Below, piece after piece: positions 1 to 6,366 of a DNA stretch of 7,480 nucleotides (its first letter is position 1; the number at the start of each line of letters is the position of its first letter). Made by a program: the position numbers and the translations under genes. This DNA is from an uncultured Gammaproteobacteria bacterium. GTDB lineage: Bacteria > Pseudomonadota > Gammaproteobacteria > SZUA-140. Below the pieces are notes generated by a model. That model saw nothing but the letters and a program-made list of their open reading frames with translations. It had not been told where the DNA came from and made no database searches. The stretch is from positions 1-7,480 of the forward strand of contig CALZMY010000294.1 in the NCBI GenBank assembly GCA_945788675.1. The letters run 5' to 3'.

Positions 1-114
1 CGTGATATTGCAGCGCTGGGTGTGATCGGATATGAAGCAGGGTTGGCAGTGAGTGCAGATGAGGCGCAGCCGGTTTATTTGCGCAATAATGTGGCGGTGA
101 AAAAGGCCAGGTAG
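1..114 (+). CDS. tsaB: TsaB (YeaZ), tRNA t6A37 biosynthesis protein, C-terminal end only
   Basis: Frame 1 reads 37 codons and then TAG at 112-114, and the start lies upstream of the window. The tail QPVYLRNNVAVKK closely resembles the end of gammaproteobacterial TsaB (PVYLRN.VAWKK in enterobacteria), with Val in place of the usual Trp. TsaB is the inactive Kae1/Gcp-like partner that binds TsaD. With TsaE and TsaC it makes N6-threonylcarbamoyladenosine at position 37 of ANN-decoding tRNAs in the cytoplasm. Only the last helix and tail are visible, so the ATPase-like core cannot be checked. GC is about 54% (61 of 114), clearly higher than in the block that follows, so this gene probably marks the conserved left flank of an inserted region. 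Identification rests on the C-terminal motif alone but is fairly specific. Confidence 0.85.
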   Translation, partial: RDIAALGVIGYEAGLAVSADEAQPVYLRNNVAVKKAR

Positions 115-132
115 CTTTCGTTATTGCTACAC

Positions 133-152
133 AGGGGGTATCGTCCTTTTTT
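133..152 (+). terminator. possible weak intrinsic terminator after tsaB
   Basis: About 20 bases after the tsaB stop, AGGGG (133-137) can pair with TCCTT (144-148) using two G-U wobbles, and the arm runs into six T residues (147-152). The stem is short and weak, so this is only a candidate for ending tsaB transcription before the TIR operon. Confidence 0.22.
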
Positions 153-359
153 CTCATTGTAAGAGCGCTACATCAGTCGTCCTCGGTAGTAAGAGAGAGC
201 CTCTTCCAGCAGGTTATGGAAAAAGTGGTGATGCCATTTCAGCGATTGCAAATGGAGATGGGTTTTGGATACGTAACATAGAGCAATAAAGTGTTTCCGA
301 GAAGTAGTGTATTGCAATCAGTTCAAGGTTAGATTAATAAGGCACTGCCACCATAACCC

Positions 360-388
360 TATACAAAAGCAATCTATTTAGTTATAAA
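360..388 (+). promoter_or_regulatory. candidate sigma-70 promoter of the TIR-STAND operon
   Basis: TATACA (360-365, 4 of 6 to TTGACA) is followed after 17 bases by TATAAA (383-388, 5 of 6 to TATAAT). Transcription would begin near 395 and leave a leader of about 45 bases before the TIR start codon. The spacing is ideal but the -35 is poor and the region is AT-rich, so chance matches are likely. Confidence 0.35.
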
Positions 389-425
389 TGAGCGAATGCG
401 TTATTGTTTTCATACGCGTCCACAT

Positions 426-430
426 AGGGA
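426..430 (+). promoter_or_regulatory. ribosome binding site of the TIR gene
   Basis: AGGGA lies nine bases before the ATG at 440 and supports that start. The protein then opens with SFIPGYKHDIFVSYAH, which places the first TIR strand at the usual distance from the N-terminus. Confidence 0.55.
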
Positions 431-439
431 AAAATAAGT

Positions 440-1867
440 ATGAGTTTCATACCCGGTTATAAGCATGATATTTTTGTAAGCTATGCTCATGTTGATGACC
501 TGCCGCTTGGGACTGAGATAGGATGGGTGACCAATTTGGTCGGTTGTTTGAAGACCCGCCTGGCTCAAATGCTGGGGCGTAGTGATGCGTATTCTCTCTG
601 GATGGACAATGAAGAGCTACGTAAACATAAGAAAACCACGCCACAAATTATAGAGGCGCTGCGTGAAACGGCTACTATTATAATAGTGCTGTCACCAGGC
701 TATCTGGCATCAGATTGGTGTAAACGCGAGAAAGAGAATTTTCTTGAGTTTGTGAAGGAACGCGGTGGTTCGCGGGTATTTATTATCGAACGGGAAAAGG
801 TTGATAATCATCCAGGCGAATTCAACGACCTGGGAGTGTTTCGATTCTGGGGGGTTCGCAAAGACGGTAAAACGCGTATTTTAGGGAGCCCTACACCTGC
901 GGGTGATCAGGAGTTCTATGATCGAATAGATGATCTGGCCGCCGAGCTGAAAGAGGAGTTATACAGTTTAAAAAAGGGCGCTAGCGTGACTTCTCCTGAA
1001 CCGGTATCACAAACAGAACAGCCGACAGTATTTCTTGCCCAGACCACTGATGACCTGGAAATTGAGCGAAATAAGGTAAAGCGGTATCTAAATCAGGCCG
1101 GAGTGAGTGTTCTTCCAGCGACGTGGTATCCCCAGGAGCCGGGTGCCTTTAGAGACGCGGTGCAAAGAGATCTCAGTAAGTGTGCGGTTTTCGTTCAGCT
1201 GTTAAGTGGTGTGGCCGGCAGGAAGCCACCAGACCTGCCGCAAGGCTATACTAAATTACAGCTCGAGATTGCCCAAGCCGCAGGTATCCCTGTTCTACAA
1301 TGGCGAAGACCGACGCTTGAACTTGCTGACATTGATGACGAAGATCACCGGGCGTTACTTGAATCAAATACCGTAAGAGCTGAAAAGGTAGAAGATTTCA
1401 AGCGCGAAATCGTTAAGCGAGTGTTTGAGAAACCAGAACCGCTACCAGATGAACACCTTAATGCCTTTGTATTTGTAGATATGGAGACGCCAGACCGTCC
1501 TTTGGCAGAAGCAGTCTGTAAAGTGCTGGATGAGTACGGCGTTGATTATTCGCTTCCGACTCAAAATGATGACCCTGCTGAGTATCGCCATGATCTCGAG
1601 CATAATCTGTCGCTTTGCGATGGTCTGATTGTCGTATATGGCACAAGTACGAAGTCCTGGGTGCGTCGTCAGCTGCTTGAATGTCGTAAAATTATGGCCA
1701 TGCGTAAAACACCACTCAACGCGTTTGCACTATATGAAGGGCCACCAGAAAAAAAAGAACCCCTGGATTTAAAAATACATAACATGAAGATACTTAACTG
1801 TCGCAAGGGGGTTAATGAAGTAGAATTCAAATCATTTATTAACGGTTTGCGCAAGGCAGCAGGTTAA
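440..1867 (+). CDS. TIR-domain effector protein with two additional TIR-like modules
   Basis: This is a 475-residue cytosolic protein with no signal peptide or membrane helix. Residues 8-175 form a TIR domain: strand A is IFVSYAHVDD (11-20), box 2 lies around LWMDNEEL (53-60), and SPGYLASDWCKRE (85-97) carries Glu97 at the position of the catalytic glutamate of NAD+-cleaving TIR domains. A Pro/Thr/Glu-containing linker (about 178-194) leads to a second TIR-like module (195-335; strand TVFLAQTTDD, then LPQGYTKLQLE). A third module follows (340-470; strand AFVFVDMETPD, then STKSWVRRQLLE). By my alignment, modules two and three have Gln274 and Gln411 where module one has Glu97, so they are probably non-catalytic. 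Known bacterial TIR effectors hydrolyse or cyclise NAD+; that activity, and control by the next gene's STAND protein, are inferred. The stop overlaps the next start by one base, so the two are co-translated. The TIR assignment is strong; the folds of modules two and three are less certain. Confidence 0.88.
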   Translation: MSFIPGYKHDIFVSYAHVDDLPLGTEIGWVTNLVGCLKTRLAQMLGRSDAYSLWMDNEELRKHKKTTPQIIEALRETATIIIVLSPGYLASDWCKREKENFLEFVKERGGSRVFIIEREKVDNHPGEFNDLGVFRFWGVRKDGKTRILGSPTPAGDQEFYDRIDDLAAELKEELYSLKKGASVTSPEPVSQTEQPTVFLAQTTDDLEIERNKVKRYLNQAGVSVLPATWYPQEPGAFRDAVQRDLSKCAVFVQLLSGVAGRKPPDLPQGYTKLQLEIAQAAGIPVLQWRRPTLELADIDDEDHRALLESNTVRAEKVEDFKREIVKRVFEKPEPLPDEHLNAFVFVDMETPDRPLAEAVCKVLDEYGVDYSLPTQNDDPAEYRHDLEHNLSLCDGLIVVYGTSTKSWVRRQLLECRKIMAMRKTPLNAFALYEGPPEKKEPLDLKIHNMKILNCRKGVNEVEFKSFINGLRKAAG

Positions 1868-1869
1868 TG
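1853..1869 (+). promoter_or_regulatory. TAATG stop-start overlap with weak Shine-Dalgarno site
   Basis: The TAA stop of the TIR gene (1865-1867) shares its last A with the ATG of the STAND gene (1867-1869). AAGG at 1853-1856 lies ten bases before the ATG and can serve as a weak ribosome site. This arrangement normally means termination-reinitiation coupling and a fixed ratio of the two proteins. Confidence 0.7.
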
Positions 1870-4800
1870 GCAAGCAAGATACCATATCCTGGTTTAAGGC
1901 CATTTCATCGCGATGAGTCCGATATATTTTTCGGACGCGAAGAGCAGACAGATGAACTGCTAAGGAAGCTTGGTAGTTCCAGTTTCCTTGCTGTTATTGG
2001 TCCTTCGGGGTGTGGTAAATCATCGCTTGTTCGCGCTGGAATGATTTCAGCGCTTGAAACTGGCTTTATGGCACAGGCCGGTGCGCGGTGGCACATAGCG
2101 GTCATGCGGCCCGGCAATCATCCAATACGTCGACTTGCTGAGGCGCTTATCAGCGATGATGTACTTAGACCTGAATATGCAGATAAAACTGATGCAGTTG
2201 AATTTCTTAATGCCACACTACGACGAGGCCCATTAGGCTTAATAGAAGCCTTGAATGAAACGCCACTGCCAGAAAAAACCAATCTTCTGTTAGTGGTGGA
2301 CCAGTTTGAAGAGATCTTTCGTTTTCAACGAGAAGGTGATTCTGACGAGGCGGATGCATTTGTGGCATTGTTGCTTGAAACAGCAATTCACAGGGATATT
2401 AACGTATATGTGGTAATTACCATGCGTTCTGATTATCTGGGTGACTGTGCCGTGTTTACAGGATTACCAGAGGCCATTAATGAAGGGCTATATTTAACCC
2501 CTCGAATGAACCGTAATCAACGCCATATCGCCATTGTTGGTCCCGCGCGTGTATATGGCGGTGATGTTGATGATGATCTCGTTAATCGTTTACTTAATGA
2601 ATCTGGTGCTGATCCAAGAAAGCTGCCCGTTTTACAGCATCTTTTAATGCGTATGTGGGAGTGTTCTCGATCTGGGGAGATCGATACCGCTACAAATGTA
2701 CAGAACATTCCAATATCGACTGAAGTTTCTGCTGATGCAATTGGTCATAAACTTACCATTTCTACCTATGAAATGGTCGGTGGTATTGAGGGTGCGCTAT
2801 CTAATCATGCGGATGAAGCCTTTTCCATTCTGGATAATGAACAGCAACAGATTGCTGAAATCATGTTTCGCAGCCTTTGTGAATGTGAACCTGGTCGTCG
2901 TTACAGTCGTCGTCCTACCTCGATCGAGGAGATCGCAAAGCTCGCTAATATAAGCCCTGAAAAGGTTATGAATATTGTGGAGGTTTTCCGTAGCACTGAA
3001 TATGCCTTTATCGTCCCTGCGCTTCCTGAATCCATATATTCCAATACTGTATTAGACATTAGCCATGAAAGCCTGATACGGCAATGGAAAAGATTGAATG
3101 AATGGGTGAATGCAGAAACAAAAGCTGTTGAGACATATCGTTTTCTTGAGCAAACGGCGTGCCGATGGAAAGAAGGTAAAGCAGCGTTGTGGGGTACGCC
3201 GGATCTTGAAAACGCGGAGGCCTGGGAGTCTCAGCAAAAGCCGACGCCAGAATGGGCAAGTCGCCTGGGAGAGCATTACGATTATGCTATGGAGTTCCTG
3301 AATGCAAGCAAACTGCTGCGTGACGCTGAAAAAAATAAAGCAGAAAAAGAAAGACGACGAGAAATAAAGCAACTGCGTTTTCGCTCAGGTATTTATATTT
3401 TATTATTTCTGATTAGTACTGTTACTGCTGTGTGGGGCTGGTTTGAGCGAAAAAATGCTGAGTGGGAAAGAACAAAGAGTTTCTCTAGTGAGCTAGCACT
3501 ATTAGCGATAGATAAGTTAGATGAGAACCCTGAGCTTAGCACATTGTTATCCTGGCACGCTGCCTTCGATATGTACTCTAAGAACAAGGAAGAAAAAATT
3601 ACTAAATCGGTTCAGGAATCTCTTTATCGTATCCTTGATAGATTGAGAATGAATGGGCGCTTGATTGGGCATAACGATAGTGTGTTAAGCACTGCTTTCA
3701 CTAATGATAATAGCCTGATCGCGACAGGAGGTATTGATAAAAAAGTTATTATATGGGACACGCAAACGCTAAATAAAATTTATACATTGCCACATGATGA
3801 CTGGGTGAGTGGCATAAAGTTCTCCGAGGATAACAGGCATTTAATTTCCTCAACAGCTGACGGGCGAGTCTTCCGCTGGGATATCGCTAATCAAAAGAGG
3901 TCAGAGCTAATAGATGTAGGTGAGGAGTCATCGATTATTTTTAGCCCGGATTTAATGCAGGTGGCATCTGTGGCTGAAGGATCAGTGAAGATCTGGAATG
4001 CAGAGACTCGAATGATCGAACGGGTAATCCCGCTCCCTGATAATATCTATATTGATATGTTAAGGGGGGTTCAGTTTCATGAAGATGGATCAGAGCTTTA
4101 TATTACAACCAATGATGGAACAGTTTGGCTGACTGATAAAGACCGCATTCCAGCAAAGCCTTATTTCAAAATACCTGATCAAGCTTCATTACCAAAACTC
4201 GTTAAATTATCACCTGATGGGAAATACCTGGCGGCTTCCCGACTGGATGGAACGATTAAATTATGGAATATAAAAGCCAGTAAATTACGGCATACCATTA
4301 ACCATAAAAAAGTCCAGAACATCGAATTTAGTGCTGATGGTCATTCAATGGTGACCTACAGTGTGGATAGTAAAATCAGGGTGTGGAATGTTGTTACTGG
4401 TGAAGAGGTCTACACGTTACATGGGCATAAAGGTTATATAGATTTAGTCACGTTTAGTCCTGATGGTGGGTTGCTGGCATCTGTGTCTGAGAATAATGAT
4501 GTGATTCTCTGGAATGCAAAATATGGCGATTTTCAAAGAGTAAGAAGAAGTGTTTTTAGTCATGACCTGAGTTTGATGGCTACTGTTAACAGAGGAGTAG
4601 GTGTATATCGGCCAAAAATAATGTTGAGAAATGTTAAAACCAATGAATTGACTACGCTGCCACAGGATATCTGTCAATCTTATGAAGTCGATTTTAATAA
4701 AGTTGATATTGCACTCACTAATGATAATAAAAGTTTAGTCTTGTTAAGTCAGGATGGTCATGTGATAACCTGGGATATAAAATCACAAAGATCAAAATGT

Positions 4801-5670
4801 GATCGCCTGACACAGAAAACAATTAACTTCCACTCTTTTAACGCGAGCAAGCAATATCTAGCGTACGCAAGTGAAAAAATAGCTTCTGTGCTGGATATTC
4901 AAACGGGTGAACGCTTTACGCTTCTTTTCAGAAATAATGCTAGTGAGATAATAAGTGAAGTGGCGTTTCATCCGGAAAACACTTCACTCGTTGCAGTAGC
5001 CGTGAAAAATCCTCGCACATTTGTGCACAGGATTGAATTATGGGACGTTGCCTTGCGTAAAAAAGTGGACGTTTTTTCAGGCATCAGAGGGCATATAAAA
5101 GATATAACATTCAGTTCAGATAATAGATACATGGTAACGAATTTTGCAGAAAAGGAACTATCTCCTTTGTTATGGGATCTGAGAACAGGGAAATCCCGGG
5201 CTTTGACAGGGCACAAAAATGGTGTGAATGGCGTTTTGTTTAGCCGAAATAATAAATATCTGATTACTTTTGGTAAAGATCAAAAGGTAATGGTATGGGA
5301 TCCAGTCGCGTATGAGAAAGTAGATACTTTGCTTGGGCACAACGATTCGATAAAAAAGGTTGTCTTTAGTCCAAATAACAGATACCTGGCGACCATTGGT
5401 GAGGATAATGCGGTTAAATTATGGGATATAGCGTCGTGGAGTAATATGTTTACTCTGGCAGTGGGGAAAAACATCAGTGAACTAGCATTCAGCGGCGATG
5501 AGAAACGCTTGTTTATTATCAGTGATGATAACTTAATCAGCTCGTATGCATTAGAAATTGAAGATCTTATCAATGAGATAAGGATGAGGGTTAAACGTGA
5601 CGATTTGAGCGAGGATGAGTGTCATGATTATTTAGAAAAGGATGAGTGTCCGAAGGTATCCTATCTTTAG
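1867..5670 (+). CDS. STAND NTPase (nSTAND1-type) with transmembrane helix and WD40 propellers
   Basis: This is a 1267-residue protein. It opens with PYPGLRPF and FFGRE, the typical entry to nSTAND1-type NTPases. Walker A is GPSGCGKSS (45-53, Lys51), Walker B is LLVVDQFEE (141-149, Asp145), and TMRSDY (185-190) is the sensor-1-like segment. The helical and winged-helix part ends at DISHESLIRQW (397-407). A basic stretch (about 489-506) precedes a hydrophobic helix (about 507-525), followed by the amphipathic segment LALLAIDKLDENPELSTLL. From about 598 to 1228 there are 14-15 WD40 repeats, many ending in IWD, LWN or LWD, enough for two seven-bladed propellers. The acidic end DLSEDECHDYLEKDEC is of the kind found at the end of such proteins. 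STAND proteins are ATP-driven switches that oligomerise when their sensor finds a ligand. Here the effector is supplied by the upstream TIR gene rather than fused. The role as sensor and activator in anti-phage defence is inferred from this context. The WD40 half is markedly AT-rich with many ATA, AGA and TTA codons. Confidence 0.9.
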   Translation: MASKIPYPGLRPFHRDESDIFFGREEQTDELLRKLGSSSFLAVIGPSGCGKSSLVRAGMISALETGFMAQAGARWHIAVMRPGNHPIRRLAEALISDDVLRPEYADKTDAVEFLNATLRRGPLGLIEALNETPLPEKTNLLLVVDQFEEIFRFQREGDSDEADAFVALLLETAIHRDINVYVVITMRSDYLGDCAVFTGLPEAINEGLYLTPRMNRNQRHIAIVGPARVYGGDVDDDLVNRLLNESGADPRKLPVLQHLLMRMWECSRSGEIDTATNVQNIPISTEVSADAIGHKLTISTYEMVGGIEGALSNHADEAFSILDNEQQQIAEIMFRSLCECEPGRRYSRRPTSIEEIAKLANISPEKVMNIVEVFRSTEYAFIVPALPESIYSNTVLDISHESLIRQWKRLNEWVNAETKAVETYRFLEQTACRWKEGKAALWGTPDLENAEAWESQQKPTPEWASRLGEHYDYAMEFLNASKLLRDAEKNKAEKERRREIKQLRFRSGIYILLFLISTVTAVWGWFERKNAEWERTKSFSSELALLAIDKLDENPELSTLLSWHAAFDMYSKNKEEKITKSVQESLYRILDRLRMNGRLIGHNDSVLSTAFTNDNSLIATGGIDKKVIIWDTQTLNKIYTLPHDDWVSGIKFSEDNRHLISSTADGRVFRWDIANQKRSELIDVGEESSIIFSPDLMQVASVAEGSVKIWNAETRMIERVIPLPDNIYIDMLRGVQFHEDGSELYITTNDGTVWLTDKDRIPAKPYFKIPDQASLPKLVKLSPDGKYLAASRLDGTIKLWNIKASKLRHTINHKKVQNIEFSADGHSMVTYSVDSKIRVWNVVTGEEVYTLHGHKGYIDLVTFSPDGGLLASVSENNDVILWNAKYGDFQRVRRSVFSHDLSLMATVNRGVGVYRPKIMLRNVKTNELTTLPQDICQSYEVDFNKVDIALTNDNKSLVLLSQDGHVITWDIKSQRSKCDRLTQKTINFHSFNASKQYLAYASEKIASVLDIQTGERFTLLFRNNASEIISEVAFHPENTSLVAVAVKNPRTFVHRIELWDVALRKKVDVFSGIRGHIKDITFSSDNRYMVTNFAEKELSPLLWDLRTGKSRALTGHKNGVNGVLFSRNNKYLITFGKDQKVMVWDPVAYEKVDTLLGHNDSIKKVVFSPNNRYLATIGEDNAVKLWDIASWSNMFTLAVGKNISELAFSGDEKRLFIISDDNLISSYALEIEDLINEIRMRVKRDDLSEDECHDYLEKDECPKVSYL
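3385..3441 (+). other. predicted transmembrane helix inside the STAND protein
   Basis: Residues 507-525, beginning SGIYILLFLISTVTAVWGW, are hydrophobic and long enough to cross the membrane once. The flank before it is strongly basic (ERRREIKQLRFR), so the positive-inside rule puts the NTPase in the cytoplasm and the WD40 part outside. The segment could instead anchor the protein peripherally. Confidence 0.65.
3658..5550 (+). repeat. WD40 repeat array, about 14-15 blades
   Basis: Protein-level repeats of about 30-45 residues run from residue 598 to 1228. Clear blades end at WD or WN pairs near residues 630, 671, 710, 800, 840, 882, 969, 1059, 1103, 1144 and 1186, and weaker ones are near 757, 921, 1010 and 1227. 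GH dipeptides before the blade core are kept only in some blades (near 601, 854, 1076, 1116 and 1158). The repeats are strongly diverged at DNA level, so this is an old array and not a recently amplified one. Confidence 0.8.
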
Positions 5671-5714
5671 GGAATCTCGCATTTCTATCCGCTCAGAATA
5701 AACCAGAGATCCCT
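5669..5714. terminator. possible bidirectional hairpin between convergent genes
   Basis: AGGGAATCTC (5669-5678) can pair with GAGATCCCT (5706-5714) with a single bulged base and a loop of about 27 bases. It sits exactly between the stop of the STAND gene and the stop of the convergent small gene. Neither side has a clear T-tract and the loop is long, so its action as a terminator is uncertain. Confidence 0.35.
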
Positions 5715-5725
5715 TGGTGTTTATG

Positions 5726-6049
5726 TCATTGATATTGAATAGTCATGCCATATATGGGCCCAAACATCGTCATGCAAAAACAGGGCTCACCTACCGGTGC
5801 TGGAGCGACCATTTGACAAATACCAGCATCAGTGGAGCATAGGGAGGTTAATTGGGGTTGTCGCCGGCGCTGAGGGCGCTGCCTGGATAATTTTTGACAA
5901 ATACGCTCTATCTCTCTTTTAGAGTATCCTTCATCCAGCATTTCGAAAATATCATCTTGTGTACATTCTGCCTGAACTTGAGTGGGCCAGAAAACAATGA
6001 CTAAACATGTGCATACAAAAAAAGTATGCAGTCGGGTTGTCCGTTTCAT
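5726..6049 (-). CDS. small exported cysteine-containing protein, function unknown
   Basis: With the preferred start this is a 107-residue protein. The first 27 residues form a signal peptide: MKRTTR, a hydrophobic core FFVCTCLVIVFW, and a cleavage site PTQVQA before ECT. The mature part has six cysteines (29, 51, 71, 78, 90, 92), enough for three disulfides in the periplasm or outside. It has an acidic helix DDIFEMLDEGYSKREIERI (32-50), an Arg/Gln/Pro-rich basic stretch (about 56-67), and a Cys-Gly-Pro-rich end with APVGEPCFC and GPIYG. I chose the ATG at 6049 over one six codons upstream (6067) because GAGAG lies seven bases before it and the longer form has no ribosome site. It converges with the STAND gene and has its own promoter-like region. 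I do not recognise a characterised family. It may be a host envelope protein or an accessory cargo gene, and nothing ties it functionally to the TIR system. Confidence 0.75.
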   Translation of the reverse strand: MKRTTRLHTFFVCTCLVIVFWPTQVQAECTQDDIFEMLDEGYSKREIERICQKLSRQRPQRRRQPQLTSLCSTDAGICQMVAPAPVGEPCFCMTMFGPIYGMTIQYQ

Positions 6050-6056
6050 TAACACA

Positions 6057-6061
6057 CTCTC
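6057..6061 (-). promoter_or_regulatory. ribosome binding site deciding the start of the small exported gene
   Basis: On the minus strand GAGAG (inside AAAGAGAG) lies seven bases before the ATG at 6049. The alternative upstream ATG at 6067 has only AT-rich sequence before it, so the 107-residue reading is favoured. Confidence 0.55.
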
Positions 6062-6111
6062 TTTCATTGATAGTCACAAATATTCATCGTTGAATAATAT
6101 CAAATATCTAA

Positions 6112-6117
6112 ATTATA
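6112..6117 (-). promoter_or_regulatory. candidate -10 element for the small exported gene
   Basis: The minus strand carries a perfect TATAAT about 60 bases before the chosen start. The -35 position at normal spacing is AT-rich and does not match TTGACA, so an activator or UP-like AT-rich DNA would be needed if this is used. Confidence 0.35.
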
Positions 6118-6245
6118 GTGTCTTTTTTATGCATATATATTTTGTCTGATTTGACTCATTAAGTGTATGCCTTCCACTTCAGGGTTGGATAAAGATACCT
6201 TACGAAAAAGATCAACTATAGAGAGTCCTCGATTCCTAAGCGAAA

Positions 6246-6274
6246 TTGATATAATGTTGACAAAGAGGTATAGG
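6246..6274 (+). promoter_or_regulatory. candidate sigma-70 promoter for the gene at 6367
   Basis: TTGATA (6246-6251, 5 of 6 to consensus) and TATAGG (6269-6274, 4 of 6) are 17 bases apart. A perfect TATAAT (6250-6255) and a perfect TTGACA (6257-6262) also overlap this site but are in the wrong order to form one promoter together. Each would need a poorer partner. Confidence 0.35.
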
Positions 6275-6291
6275 GCACGCGAAAAATATGG

Positions 6292-6313
6292 CCTTGATAA
6301 TAATATAACAAGG
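6292..6313. repeat. inverted repeat CCTTG / CAAGG in the probable 5' leader
   Basis: CCTTG (6292-6296) and CAAGG (6309-6313) flank a twelve-base AT-only spacer. It lies downstream of the candidate promoter and about 55 bases before the ATG at 6367. It could be an operator or an RNA hairpin, and chance is possible for five-base arms. Confidence 0.3.
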
Positions 6314-6355
6314 TGGGGTGTCTACTAAGCTTTATGTGTTTTTTAGCTTTTACAC

Positions 6356-6363
6356 AGAGGTGA
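6356..6363 (+). promoter_or_regulatory. strong ribosome binding site for the gene at 6367
   Basis: AGAGGTGA is a near-perfect match to the 16S rRNA tail, and AGAGG ends six bases before the ATG. It clearly fixes the start at 6367. Confidence 0.75.
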
Positions 6364-6366
6364 TAC

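Larger units (their letters stand above)
115..439. other. intergenic leader between tsaB and the TIR gene, no convincing gene
   Basis: These 325 bases hold no supported coding region. They contain a candidate weak terminator near 133-152, a 5-bp hairpin (AAGAG 191-195 with CTCTT 201-205), and an 8-base inverted repeat formed by GATTGCAA (244-251) and TTGCAATC (312-319), the second copy lying over the palindrome ATTGCAAT. A promoter-like pair lies at 360-388. The stretch becomes AT-rich from about 285 onward. I see no regulator gene, tRNA or obvious attachment-site repeat. Confidence 0.6.
6050..6366. other. AT-rich divergent intergenic region
   Basis: These 317 bases separate the minus-strand exported gene from the plus-strand gene at 6367 and hold no supported coding sequence. 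They contain a minus-strand TATAAT, a run of alternating AT (about 6133-6141), plus-strand promoter-like boxes between 6246 and 6274, and two small inverted repeats before the next gene. Regulation of both flanking genes is presumably set here. Confidence 0.6.

Noticed and set aside
216..281. Short frame of 21 codons in the tsaB-TIR gap
   Set aside because: AGG is only two bases before its ATG, the peptide is too short to judge, and no coding signature is visible.
3052..3372. 106-residue minus-strand frame inside the STAND gene
   Set aside because: It lies antisense to a clearly conserved domain of the STAND protein, its composition is a by-product of the other strand, and no ribosome site was noted.
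440..5670. CBASS, retron or CRISPR-type interpretation of the operon
   Set aside because: There is no cyclase, reverse transcriptase, Cas protein or repeat-spacer array in the window; the domains fit only a TIR plus STAND scheme.
5726..6067. Longer 113-residue reading of the small exported gene starting at 6067
   Set aside because: There is no ribosome site before that ATG, while the ATG at 6049 has GAGAG at good spacing and gives a more typical signal-peptide N-terminus.
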